A stretch of 22,299 nt of DNA. Source: an uncultured Clostridiaceae bacterium. Lineage in GTDB: Bacteria > Bacillota > Clostridia > TANB77 > CAG-508. Shown one piece after another: positions 1 to 7,850 of the stretch. Under the pieces are notes generated by a model. The model saw only the letters and a list, made by a program, of their open reading frames with translations, had not been told where the DNA came from and did no database searches. Each line of letters starts with the position of its first letter. Positions within the stretch are counted from its first letter, which is position 1. Location: the NCBI GenBank assembly GCA_958417695.1, contig CATZDQ010000004.1, positions 1 to 22,299 on the forward strand. Reading direction: 5' to 3'. A program made the position numbers and the translations under genes.

Positions 1-1077
1 GATGTCTGGGTCTTGTCTTAGAACGGTTCTTAAAGAGTCTGAAAAAGATGTTTTGGTATCAATTTCAATTTGATTTAAACCTGGTATACGAATATCTACG
101 GGATCTTCAATGGTAGTAATATTAATTTCTGGTCGGTTTAGGTAATCAATGATACTGTATAAGGTAGTCGTTTTTCCTTCACCAGTAGGTGCTGCAATAA
201 CCGTAATACTATTTCTTTTATCAAAACAATCTTTTAGTAATCGTTCATCTTTTGGAAATCCTAAGTCAAATATTTTCTTAATTCCTGCGTTTTTCTTTAA
301 TAGTCTTAGTACAAACTTCTCACCATATACGTTTTTTTGTGAAGATACACGAATATTATAATCTGGATAGCTTAGTATTCTACCATCTTGTGATTCTTGT
401 TTTTCTTGATGCATATTGGAAATAGCTTTTAGTCTTCCTATAATTTGTTGTTGTTTTTCTTTGTCTATGGTTACTGCTGTAATTAACTCACCATCAATTC
501 TATAACGAATTCTAACTTTGTCTTCCATTGGCTCTATATGAATATCACTAGCTCTTTTTTCCATAGCCGTTTTAATGATACTATCTATCATTCCCGATAT
601 ATCACGATTTGTATTGATATTTTCGGAAGCAACTCCTTCTAATGAGTCTAATATGTCGTCTATATTGGTTTCAAATGTAATATATTTTTCCATAACGAGA
701 CCTTTGTTTAATAACAATAGTCTAATGGTTTCTATTGATCTTTTATTAGAAGTATCTGCAAAGCATACCTTGATTCTACCAGAAACAATATCAAAAGGAA
801 CGGCTTTATTTTTTCTAGCAATATCTAAAGAAATGTAATCTGTTACATTAATTTTTATATCCCCTTCTTGTAATAAAATCGCTTTTTCGTCTAGAATATC
901 TCCTATGGCATTAATCAGTTCTTGTGCATCACATAATTGTAAGATATAAATGATATCTCCTAATTTTTTACTTGGGTAATCTTTTTGGTATTCTAATGCT
1001 TTATTAATATCCTCTTCTGAGATAATTCTCCTTTTGGCAAGTTCAATTCCTAATGGTTGTGTCTGTTTTTGTGGCAT
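1..1077 (-). CDS. pilB: Type IV pilus assembly ATPase PilB/GspE (N-terminal 359 aa, truncated by window edge)
   Basis: Cytoplasmic hexameric ATPase that powers pilin polymerisation at the inner face of the membrane. The frame is open from an ATG at 1077, preceded by AAGGAG, down to base 1 with no stop, so the 3' end lies outside the window. Residues 1-150 look like the GspE/MshE N-terminal domain. Residues 296-303 (APTGEGKT) are the Walker A loop, and SDIHIEP lies ahead of it. The last visible residues, LRQDPDI, are the family motif just before the Walker B/His box region. It is the last visible gene of the pilus operon, about 90 bp after a minor prepilin. The family assignment is firm. PilB (assembly) is preferred over PilT (retraction) because of the long N-terminal domain. 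PilC and PilT are not in the window. Confidence 0.93.
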   Translation of the reverse strand, partial: MPQKQTQPLGIELAKRRIISEEDINKALEYQKDYPSKKLGDIIYILQLCDAQELINAIGDILDEKAILLQEGDIKINVTDYISLDIARKNKAVPFDIVSGRIKVCFADTSNKRSIETIRLLLLNKGLVMEKYITFETNIDDILDSLEGVASENINTNRDISGMIDSIIKTAMEKRASDIHIEPMEDKVRIRYRIDGELITAVTIDKEKQQQIIGRLKAISNMHQEKQESQDGRILSYPDYNIRVSSQKNVYGEKFVLRLLKKNAGIKKIFDLGFPKDERLLKDCFDKRNSITVIAAPTGEGKTTTLYSIIDYLNRPEINITTIEDPVDIRIPGLNQIEIDTKTSFSDSLRTVLRQDPDI

Positions 1078-1164
1078 GGCTATTACTCCTTTCTTTTGTG
1101 TTCCTGATTCTATTATACTATACTCTTTTTTAATAATATAGTGGTTTTATGAAATTACTTAAAA

Positions 1165-1614
1165 TTACCAATACTTCAAAACATAGTCAGTTGCTGAGGT
1201 ATAGTTTTTAGATCCTTGTAAGGTTGTAATGACAGTAATGACTTCCTTTTGTAGTAAAGTAGTTGGGTCGTATGATGTCGTTTTTATAAATTGACATAGT
1301 AATACATGGCTACATATTTTTACTTTATTTCTGTATATACCATTATCTGGGCTTGGTTTATACGTATAAACTGTGCCATCTTCCAATACAATTTCTGTGT
1401 CTGTCACACTTTGCGTAGCAGTGTTATTTTTTACATCTGCTATAAAGTACATATTAAATTTATTAAATTCGGATATATATTTTCCTTGTTCCGTTATATA
1501 TTTAGAATTAGCAAAGAAGTTATCACTCACAATTGCTAGGATACTCATGATAATGGTAATAGCAACTAAATATACAACTAGAATCATCAAGGTTACGCCT
1601 TTTTCTGATTTCAC
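1165..1614 (-). CDS. Minor prepilin-like protein (149 aa)
   Basis: Starts with GTG at 1614, chosen because AAGGTGG sits six bases upstream, overlapping the end of the previous gene. The N-terminus is a prepilin leader and helix: MKSEKG then VTLMILVVYLV and a hydrophobic stretch to about residue 30. Cleavage is expected after Gly6. Position +5 of the mature protein is Ile rather than the usual Glu. The rest (about 115 residues) is polar and beta-rich, with two Cys (in KICSHVLLCQ) that could form a disulfide. Its place after another minor prepilin and before pilB suggests a GspJ/PilW-like minor pilin that primes the filament. That role is inferred from position, since I see no family-specific motif in the C-terminal part. 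Confidence 0.8.
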   Translation of the reverse strand: MKSEKGVTLMILVVYLVAITIIMSILAIVSDNFFANSKYITEQGKYISEFNKFNMYFIADVKNNTATQSVTDTEIVLEDGTVYTYKPSPDNGIYRNKVKICSHVLLCQFIKTTSYDPTTLLQKEVITVITTLQGSKNYTSATDYVLKYW

Positions 1615-1627
1615 TGTTTACCACCTT

Positions 1628-2044
1628 TTACATTTCTCTTATTTTTAATTTTTTTACCGTATACGTATAAGGTTTATCTTTTAAGGTATATTTTACTGTT
1701 ACGGTAATAATTTTAATTAAGTCTTTTTTGGTATAATCGTTAGCATTGTAATTTTCTACTTTTACGGTTACTGTGTAATTACTAGAGATACCATATTTGT
1801 TAGTTAAGTTTTTGTCCATTTGTGCTTGTGTTACGTCATTATATGCCATTTTATCTGTATCTTCTAGTATCTTTATGGCATAGTTTGTTGCTAGTGCATT
1901 CATTCTGATAGATATATTCTGGAAAAATACATCTGCAAATAGACTGGCTATAACACCTGCAAACAATGTAAGAACTAGTAAGGATACAACAATGTCTGCC
2001 CCCATGACTCCTTTATTCGATTTTACTTTTTTAATACACTTCAT
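1628..2044 (-). CDS. Minor prepilin-like protein (138 aa, Asp at +5)
   Basis: ATG at 2044; the start overlaps the end of the prepilin peptidase gene by 14 bp, so the two are probably translationally coupled. The leader is MKCIKKVKSNKG, followed by VMGADIVVSLLVLTLF and a transmembrane helix to about residue 35. If cleavage follows Gly12, mature residue +5 is Asp, the only acidic +5 residue among the pilin-like proteins in this window. The remaining 100 residues are mixed alpha/beta and end in a YTLKDKPYTYTVKKLKI strand region. It resembles PilV/GspI-type minor pilins in size, helix and gene order. Pilin-like nature is well supported; the subtype is an inference. Confidence 0.8.
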   Translation of the reverse strand: MKCIKKVKSNKGVMGADIVVSLLVLTLFAGVIASLFADVFFQNISIRMNALATNYAIKILEDTDKMAYNDVTQAQMDKNLTNKYGISSNYTVTVKVENYNANDYTKKDLIKIITVTVKYTLKDKPYTYTVKKLKIREM

Positions 2045-2861
2045 TTAACCACCCACATGCTAAAAAATTTAGAATTAACACTGCGACAATTTGAATTGTG
2101 CATAGATAAAATCCAATTGGTATTTTTTTAGTTTCCTTCTTGTCTATTTTTTTATACTTTATATGTGCACTTACTATTTTTTCTATGATTTCGTCTATAG
2201 CAATAGCTAATAAGGTGCCTATGGCAGTTATGATAAATGTAACTTCTGATTGAAAGGCTGCCATTAAACAAGCTAGTATTAATATGTTGATGACATAGCT
2301 ATTCTTTAAGTGTTTTTTAAAGTAGTAAGTGTCTAATATTTGTAAAATAAGTATGGCAAATACATATATGACATATCTATATATAGTCATGTCCTCTATT
2401 ATACATAGATAAATCATATATAGGGTAATGATAATCGTTTCATATAATAATACACCCTTATGAATTTCTTTTCTTTCTTTGTCAATTCCTGCGATGATGA
2501 TAAGTCCTGCAATATATAACAAGCCAGCTATTAGATATACCATGGTATCTATTGTTATATTCCAAAGACTCATATGGATAGACATTCCAAATAAAGCAAA
2601 AACAAGCCCAGACATTACTTCTAATAACAAGTAGCGTATTCTGATCTTTTCTTTGCAATATCTACATTTTCCTCCTAAAGCTATATAGCTTACAATTGGT
2701 ATCATGTCCCAAAAGGAAAGTTTATGATTACATTTTGGACAATAGGACCTTTCGTGTGTAATATCTTGGTGTAACGGAAGTCTATAAACAGCTAATGTAA
2801 AAAAGCTTCCAAAAACAGTTCCTATGCAAAATAAAACAATATATAAAATAATAGCTTCCAC
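2031..2861 (-). CDS. pilD: Prepilin peptidase, PilD/GspO family, with unusual second active-site region
   Basis: Polytopic membrane aspartyl protease family that cuts the leader from prepilins. Starts with GTG at 2861 (weak AAGGA upstream). Residues 1-30 form the first helix with FGSF and a YRLP motif. Two CxxC pairs follow (CPKC at 41-44, CRYC at 66-69), the zinc-type cytoplasmic domain of classical PilD. The first catalytic Asp is Asp127 in AGIDKERKEIHKG. The canonical GxGD motif with the second catalytic Asp is not seen: aligning the following helix (ILILACLMAA) and the later IPIG with PilD puts Asn192 or Ile193 where Asp should be. Asp177 and Asp223 are other acidic residues nearby. The family is sure; catalytic competence is in doubt. 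Confidence 0.88.
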   Translation of the reverse strand: MEAIILYIVLFCIGTVFGSFFTLAVYRLPLHQDITHERSYCPKCNHKLSFWDMIPIVSYIALGGKCRYCKEKIRIRYLLLEVMSGLVFALFGMSIHMSLWNITIDTMVYLIAGLLYIAGLIIIAGIDKERKEIHKGVLLYETIIITLYMIYLCIIEDMTIYRYVIYVFAILILQILDTYYFKKHLKNSYVINILILACLMAAFQSEVTFIITAIGTLLAIAIDEIIEKIVSAHIKYKKIDKKETKKIPIGFYLCTIQIVAVLILNFLACGWLNEVY

Positions 2862-2880
2862 TTCTTTTTTCCTTTTTCTT

Positions 2881-2931
2881 TTAAAAAATTAGAGGTTACC
2901 TAAATACAATGATATTTTAGTAGGTAACCTC
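2881..2931 (-). terminator. Rho-independent terminator after the major pilin gene
   Basis: An 11-bp perfect stem (GAGGTTACCTA at 2892-2902 with TAGGTAACCTC at 2921-2931) and an 18-nt loop is followed on the minus strand by AATTTTTTAA. It lies between the short pilin gene and the prepilin peptidase. It would give much pilin mRNA and less of the downstream genes by partial read-through. Confidence 0.8.
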
Positions 2932-2976
2932 ATATTTAGTTTTTACTAAATTAATTATTATGTTTTTCACATGCTT

Positions 2977-3192
2977 TTAATGAATTTGTTGTTCAGTGAA
3001 TTTCTCTAAGTTTGCAATTGCTTGGTTCTCGTGAACTGCTGCATTTGCTTGTAAATCTCTTGCTTCTTGTGCTCTTGTAGCGATACCATTATTTCCTATA
3101 ACCATAGAAATACTAACTCCTGCTAAGATAATAAGAACGATAATAGTAACAACTAAAGCTACTAAAGTAACACCTTTTTGTTCTTTTAACAT
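2977..3192 (-). CDS. Major type IV pilin candidate, helix-only (71 aa)
   Basis: ATG at 3192 with a perfect AAGGAGG ten bases upstream, the strongest ribosome binding site in the pilus operon. The leader is MLKEQKG, then VTLVALVVTIIVLIILAGVS and ISMVIGNNGI. After cleavage the mature protein would be only 64 residues: a hydrophobic N-terminal half and a polar, Ala/Glu/Gln-rich amphipathic helix ending in FTEQQIH. There is no room for a globular beta domain. Its size is close to the short PilA of Geobacter, although only one aromatic residue (Phe) is present. Mature +5 is Ala, not Glu. The dedicated terminator and strong ribosome binding site point to high expression, hence the major pilin call, which is inferred. 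Confidence 0.82.
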   Translation of the reverse strand: MLKEQKGVTLVALVVTIIVLIILAGVSISMVIGNNGIATRAQEARDLQANAAVHENQAIANLEKFTEQQIH

Positions 3193-3250
3193 AAAAACTT
3201 CCTCCTTGTTTATTTTTTTGTATATATTTATTTGATAAATATACCCCTAA

Positions 3251-3673
3251 TTATTTTAACCCAGCATTATTAAAGTAAGTTCCTTGAGAGTCTGGATTTT
3301 TGTTTGTATTCACCATCGTATTTGTATTTTCTGTTGTATTTGTGTTTGGTGATGTATGATTGTTGCTCGTATTGGTATTTCCACTTGAAGATGAACTTGA
3401 AAATGGATCTGCTTTACCAGCAACATATTTATTGCTTTTTTTGTATATATTTAAGTCGGAACCATCAATTGTGTAAACAATATTTGTTTTTTCTAATTCT
3501 GTAATTTCTTCTTCTACTTCTTCTTTGATGTTTTCCGGCGTTGTATACGCTATCTTACTTGGTACTGTTTTAGTAAGTGGATTGTAATCGTAAAATAGTA
3601 CACTTAGCACTAATAAAATAGCAACACATAATAAAATTGTAATAATAACTTCTTTTATGATTGATTTAACCAT
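3251..3673 (-). CDS. PilP-like single-pass pilus alignment protein (140 aa)
   Basis: ATG at 3673 with AAAGGAG upstream, 24 bp after pilO. There is one membrane helix at residues 8-28, then an acidic segment (EEVEEEITELEK), a short strand region, and YVAGKADPF. This last motif resembles the DPF element of PilP/GspC proteins, which link the inner-membrane PilN-PilO pair to outer parts of the machine. After residue 93 the chain is Ser, then Asn/Thr-rich low complexity to the end (SSSSSSGNTNTSNNHTSPNT and similar). There is no outer membrane secretin here, so the role would be confined to the cell-envelope platform. The PilP analogy rests on gene order and the DPF motif only. Confidence 0.6.
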   Translation of the reverse strand: MVKSIIKEVIITILLCVAILLVLSVLFYDYNPLTKTVPSKIAYTTPENIKEEVEEEITELEKTNIVYTIDGSDLNIYKKSNKYVAGKADPFSSSSSSGNTNTSNNHTSPNTNTTENTNTMVNTNKNPDSQGTYFNNAGLK

Positions 3674-3697
3674 TCTTTACTCCTTTGCTTGTTTATT

Positions 3698-4414
3698 TTA
3701 TTGCGCTACATTGTTTCCATTTTCTGTGTTTGTTGTATTTGTATTAGTTGTTGTATTTGTATCTGTCTGATTGTTTGTTTGTGTATTTTCTTCTGTATTT
3801 GTTTGTGTAGTAGTAACTGCCTGTGCGGAGTTATTTCCTTCTATACCAATATTTTTAACAGTAAATGTTGCTCTTAACACAGGTTGTTGATATGGTACTA
3901 ATTTAAAATTTTGTACTCTAAAGTTTAGTTTACTGTCATTTTCTATTGCAGAAATAAAGTTGATAATGGCTACATAGTTACCATCTACTGTAAATCCTAG
4001 ATTGTAAACACCTTGTGTTCCCGTATCATTTGATAAAATTTCAAATTTTAGATTAACCCCTTCTGCTGTTGCATGATTTCCTATGGTTGCCCATAAGAAT
4101 TCTATAGAATAGCTTTCACTTCTTGTAGCTTTTAGAATTTGTTCATCTGTACTAATATTGGTTAACTTTAAATATTCGTCTTTAGCTTGCATCATTTCAC
4201 TACTAGCTGCTTTTAAATTACTCATCTTTTTAGGATATTCTAAGTCAATTAGTTGGTTGGCTTCTTCAATCTTTGTATTTAATTTTGTATTTTGATCTGA
4301 AATTTGTGTCATGCTTAAAACATGAATGTTTCCTATGGATATGCCTTTACCAATTGCAAAGTATACTCCAACAGTTAGCAAAATAATGAGTATAATCAGT
4401 AATATTTTTTTCAT
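3698..4414 (-). CDS. pilO: PilO-like inner-membrane platform protein (238 aa)
   Basis: ATG at 4414 overlaps the stop of the PilM-PilN gene (ATGA), with AAGGAGA nine bases upstream inside that gene. One membrane helix is near the N-terminus (residues 4-21). A coiled-coil segment with repeated Lys/Glu/Leu (about 35-85) follows, then an alpha/beta domain (about 95-190). This is the PilO layout: a ferredoxin-like fold that pairs with PilN. The last 45 residues are an Asn/Thr/Gln-rich tail (TTTQTNTEENTQTNNQTD and more) that is not part of normal PilO. Order after PilM-PilN supports the assignment strongly, as sequence motifs are weak in this family. Confidence 0.8.
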   Translation of the reverse strand: MKKILLIILIILLTVGVYFAIGKGISIGNIHVLSMTQISDQNTKLNTKIEEANQLIDLEYPKKMSNLKAASSEMMQAKDEYLKLTNISTDEQILKATRSESYSIEFLWATIGNHATAEGVNLKFEILSNDTGTQGVYNLGFTVDGNYVAIINFISAIENDSKLNFRVQNFKLVPYQQPVLRATFTVKNIGIEGNNSAQAVTTTQTNTEENTQTNNQTDTNTTTNTNTTNTENGNNVAQ

Positions 4415-6054
4415 GGCAAATCTCCTTCTATTACAATTTTAATCAAATTATCTTGTTTTACACCAGAAGTAGAGATTACTGTTGAAGGACTAAGAATTCC
4501 ATCTGCAATGATTTTTCCTTTAAAGTATCCTAATAATTCATATCTTTCTGCTTGTGCATTGATTACCATATGGGTTCCTGTTGTGTTCTCTATAGATGTG
4601 ATTGTTACACCTTCTTTTGGAATAGCACTCATTAATTCTGTTAATAATACAGGAATTACATTTTTGGTTTTATTATTTTGTGTTAATTGATTATTAAAAT
4701 CCTCTAAGTTTCTCTTCATATCTTGGTATTTAGTTGTTTTCGTATTAATGGTTGTTATATCTTTATCTACTGCACTAATTTGCTTTTGTGTATCTTCTTT
4801 TACGGCGTCTACTTCTAGATTTTTTTCGTTAATTTGTGTATCTAAAAATATAGTAAATGCAGAATAAAGGATAAATAGGGAAAAGATTCCTATACAAGTA
4901 CGTAATAACCATCTTTCCATATTGTCTAATTTTCCTTTTAAGCTAAAAGAAAAATTCACTTTTGGTAGTCCTTTTTTTCCACTTTTATTTTTATCATTTT
5001 CTTTTTTACTACCTACTTCTATTTTTAGAAAATCAGGTAGTTGATCTGCTAAAGATGGTTTTTTAAAGTTCAGATTTTTGATACCATAACCTAGTCCCTG
5101 CATAGCAAGTGCAATAGCAGAGTTTACCTCTATATAGTCTTTCATATTGATTTTTATAGTATCTGGTATAAAATATGGCTTTAAAATTTCACATTTTGCA
5201 TCTTTAAAGTATTCTTGGAAATATAAGTCAACATTGTTGATAACACTTCCTGTTCCTGTTATTAAAACTCTATCAATTTTGTTTAAAGAATTATCTGCAT
5301 ATTCTTTTACTTTTTGTACAATGGTATATAAAGTTGGCATGATATCTTCTAGATATAAGTTTTCTTCTTCTTGAAGTTCTTTTCCTTCCATTGTATAAAT
5401 AGTAGAATTCTTACAAATTTCATAAGCTTTTGAGTAGGAATTTTCCTTCATATTAATATTATCTAATATCGGTTCCATTCCTTCTTCAATTCTAATAACA
5501 TCATAAATGTTTTCATTTACAATCATGGTTAATGTGGTCTTATTTTCAATATTAACAATCAGACTAGTTTCTTTTGATTTAATGTCTGCAATGTTAGCAA
5601 TTGTCATTGGCAATGGTGCCAATGTTGAAATAGTATTTCCTTCAAATTGCTGTAATTTGTTATTAATTTCAGCTTTATTCGTAGAAATATAAATAGCTTT
5701 GATTTTTTCTTTATCTTCTAAATCTGGTACTAATGCATATCTTGTCTCTAAAGCATTTCTATTGTAGCCTTTATCAAAGCAAAAAGAATCAAACTCTGTC
5801 TCTACTGCCTTTTTTAAGTCATTCTTATTTAATAAGCTAAAAAAGTAGAAGTAATTATAAGCTTCTTCAGACAAATTTATACTGATTGGTACCTTATAGC
5901 TAAATGTTTCTGCTATAATTTGATTAATTGCATCCCCTAGTCTATCATAAAATTTGATACCAAAAGATTCAATTTTTAAGTTGTCTTTATCTTTTGCCAC
6001 TTTTGCATATTTAATTAAGTTATCTTCTATATATAATCCTAAACAACTTGCCAT
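4411..6054 (-). CDS. pilM: Fused PilM-PilN type IV pilus protein (547 aa)
   Basis: ATG at 6054 with AAAGGAG upstream; first gene of the pilus operon. Residues 1-330 match PilM, the actin-fold cytoplasmic protein: it opens MASCLGLYIEDNLIKYAKV and has VLITGTGS near 268 and SAIALAMQGLGYG near 315. Residues 330-378 are a Lys-rich linker. A membrane helix spans about 384-405 (IGIFSLFILYSAF), then come a coiled coil (410-460) and an alpha/beta domain with VIPVLLTELMSAIPKEGVTI, as in PilN. In most species these are two proteins, with PilM binding the PilN tail; here they are one chain. The 272-bp upstream gap should hold the operon promoter, but I see no convincing pair of hexamers there. Confidence 0.88.
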   Translation of the reverse strand: MASCLGLYIEDNLIKYAKVAKDKDNLKIESFGIKFYDRLGDAINQIIAETFSYKVPISINLSEEAYNYFYFFSLLNKNDLKKAVETEFDSFCFDKGYNRNALETRYALVPDLEDKEKIKAIYISTNKAEINNKLQQFEGNTISTLAPLPMTIANIADIKSKETSLIVNIENKTTLTMIVNENIYDVIRIEEGMEPILDNINMKENSYSKAYEICKNSTIYTMEGKELQEEENLYLEDIMPTLYTIVQKVKEYADNSLNKIDRVLITGTGSVINNVDLYFQEYFKDAKCEILKPYFIPDTIKINMKDYIEVNSAIALAMQGLGYGIKNLNFKKPSLADQLPDFLKIEVGSKKENDKNKSGKKGLPKVNFSFSLKGKLDNMERWLLRTCIGIFSLFILYSAFTIFLDTQINEKNLEVDAVKEDTQKQISAVDKDITTINTKTTKYQDMKRNLEDFNNQLTQNNKTKNVIPVLLTELMSAIPKEGVTITSIENTTGTHMVINAQAERYELLGYFKGKIIADGILSPSTVISTSGVKQDNLIKIVIEGDLP

Positions 6055-6283
6055 TTTATCTCCTTTGTTTTACAAATTTATATCCTTAGTATTTTACAAA
6101 AAAAAACAAAACATACTTGATTTTTTTTATAGTATTGTCATATTCCCACAATATTTGTAATTATTTCCTATTTTTTTGATTTTATGAGTTTATTTTATCT
6201 TTTTTTAGCAAAAAGTCAATACTTTTAATATAGTTGTAATGTAATTGTAATATACTTGTAATAAATCTTTTTCTACTCCTGCA

Positions 6284-6321
6284 GCAAAAAAAGAAAATAG
6301 ATTTTCTACTATCTATTTTCT
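6284..6321 (-). terminator. Rho-independent terminator after the hydrolase gene
   Basis: An 11-bp stem (AGAAAATAGAT at 6292-6302 with ATCTATTTTCT at 6311-6321), an 8-nt loop, and a run of eight T on the minus strand after it. It separates the hydrolase transcript from the pilus operon, so the pilus operon must have its own promoter between 6055 and 6283. Confidence 0.85.
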
Positions 6322-6326
6322 CTCTT

Positions 6327-6878
6327 TTAAGATATATAATGCAGAATTTCCTTAAATTCTGTATAACCAAATTTTTCATTAAAATGACCTGCATTTTTTA
6401 TTACTATTTTTTCTGCTTGTATAGAGTTTGCGAATTTTTGTGCTTCCTCATATGGTACATAAAAATCATTATCTGTGTAAATAGCAATTCTTTCATTTAC
6501 GTACTTTTTTATCTTTCTAATTTCTTTTTCTTCTAAATAAAATGATAAATATTTTTGCATATTATCATCAAATTCCAAATTATTAAATCCCGCAACCGTA
6601 ATGATTTTACCAACTTGTATATGATTTTCAATTAAAAATTTTACTAAAAAGACACCACCTAAACTATGCGTAATAAAATTTGTATTTTCATTAATATAGT
6701 CAATTTCATAATATGCTTTTAATATTTTACTCCAGCTATCATAATCTTGTTTTTCTGGTGTAGGAAAGCTTGGGACTACGCAACTAATCCCTCTTTTAGC
6801 CAATTCTTTTTTTAGCCACGGGAACCAATTTTTATATGGATTTCCATAAGCCCCATGTATTAAAAAATATTTGTTCAT
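6327..6878 (-). CDS. RBBP9/YdeN-type alpha/beta hydrolase (183 aa)
   Basis: A small serine hydrolase of the RBBP9/YdeN family, probably cytosolic, substrate unknown. ATG at 6878 with TAGGAGA upstream. The family opens with FLIHGAYGNPYKNWFPWL (residues 5-22). The nucleophile elbow is ITHSLGG with Ser72. The acid is Asp136 or Asp138 in YTDNDFYVP, and the catalytic His is His165 in AGHFNEKFG. The length equals the family norm. It lies 44 bp after uppP in the same direction and is closed by a strong terminator, so it is probably the last gene of that transcript. A family-level call is secure; nothing in the context tells what it hydrolyses. Confidence 0.88.
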   Translation of the reverse strand: MNKYFLIHGAYGNPYKNWFPWLKKELAKRGISCVVPSFPTPEKQDYDSWSKILKAYYEIDYINENTNFITHSLGGVFLVKFLIENHIQVGKIITVAGFNNLEFDDNMQKYLSFYLEEKEIRKIKKYVNERIAIYTDNDFYVPYEEAQKFANSIQAEKIVIKNAGHFNEKFGYTEFKEILHYIS

Positions 6879-6922
6879 TTCAATTTTCTCCTATTAAACC
6901 AAAATACCCCGTCCCCAAAAGT

Positions 6923-7726
6923 TTACTTTAATATAATGGCTAAGATGATGATGAGGCTGGCTATGATTCTATATATAGCAAATCCTTTGAAACTTCCTTT
7001 TTTTAGATATTGTAATAAGAATTTGATAACTACGATGCCTACTAGAAAACTAGCAAATACACCTACAAAGAATGGTATGCTAAATACAAAGTCTTTGAAT
7101 TTTAGTACAGTTGCTGCTAGGACAATTGGTGCAGATAACATGAAAGAGTATTTGGCTGCAGATTCTCTTTCTATGCCCATGGCTCTTGCAGTGGTCATGG
7201 TGATACCTGATCTAGATACTCCTGGTATAAAGGCTAGGCATTGGGATAGTCCTATTAAAAAAGTTTGTTTAAATGTCATGTGTTCATATGTGGTTTTGTT
7301 TTTTCCTTTTTTGTCGACTATGTACAAAATAATACCCATAACCATTAGGGCTATAGCTATGATGAGTGGTTTTTCTAGTGCATTTCCTGCAAATTTATCT
7401 AATATTAGCCCAATAATGCCTCCCGGTATAGTTGCTATGACGATATACCAAAACATTTTTCCTTCGAAACTTTTCTTTTTCTTTACGACTTGTTCAAAGC
7501 CACCTTTGATTAGTTGTATCCAATCTTTGAAGAAGAAGATGCCAATGGCTAATAGCGTTCCGAAATGTAGTGCTACGTCAAATCCTTCAAAGGCTAAGTT
7601 GAATGCGTCTGATTGTGTCCATCCTAGTAACCATGGTATGATGGCTAAGTGGGCTGAACTGGATATTGGTAATAATTCTGTTAATCCTTGTACTATGCCT
7701 AGTATAAGTGCTTGAATTGTATCCAT
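6923..7726 (-). CDS. uppP: Undecaprenyl-diphosphate phosphatase UppP/BacA
   Basis: Membrane phosphatase that recycles undecaprenyl pyrophosphate to the carrier lipid used for peptidoglycan and teichoic acid synthesis; overexpression gives bacitracin resistance. 267 aa with about eight membrane helices. The first active-site loop is residues 13-26 (QGLTELLPISSSAH), with Glu17 and His26. The second is PGVSRSG at 168-174, with Arg172. The Gln-Gly form at 13-14 (instead of Glu-Gly) is a common variant in Gram-positive bacteria. ATG at 7726, AAGGAG upstream. A 124-bp T-rich gap separates it from dpaA. Assignment is firm. Confidence 0.96.
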   Translation of the reverse strand: MDTIQALILGIVQGLTELLPISSSAHLAIIPWLLGWTQSDAFNLAFEGFDVALHFGTLLAIGIFFFKDWIQLIKGGFEQVVKKKKSFEGKMFWYIVIATIPGGIIGLILDKFAGNALEKPLIIAIALMVMGIILYIVDKKGKNKTTYEHMTFKQTFLIGLSQCLAFIPGVSRSGITMTTARAMGIERESAAKYSFMLSAPIVLAATVLKFKDFVFSIPFFVGVFASFLVGIVVIKFLLQYLKKGSFKGFAIYRIIASLIIILAIILK

Positions 7727-7850
7727 GTTTTTCTCCTTTTCTTGAGGAATGTTTTTTTATTTTGTTTTCTTTTTTTCTTTATTTCCTCATTTGTTTTTCT
7801 TTTTTATTTTTCATTTTTTCTTTCTATTCTTTGTTTAGATGTTTGTTCTT

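Noticed and set aside
3700..3830. Tandem DNA repeat (TTGTATTTGTATT-like) as a contingency locus
   Set aside because: The repetition follows from Asn/Thr codons of the PilO tail and is irregular, without a uniform repeat unit.
6182..6394. 70-codon minus-strand frame
   Set aside because: It overlaps the hydrolase end and its terminator in another frame and lacks a ribosome site.
6936..7715. 259-codon plus-strand open frame
   Set aside because: It is the opposite strand of uppP, which has catalytic motifs and a ribosome site; the plus frame has neither.
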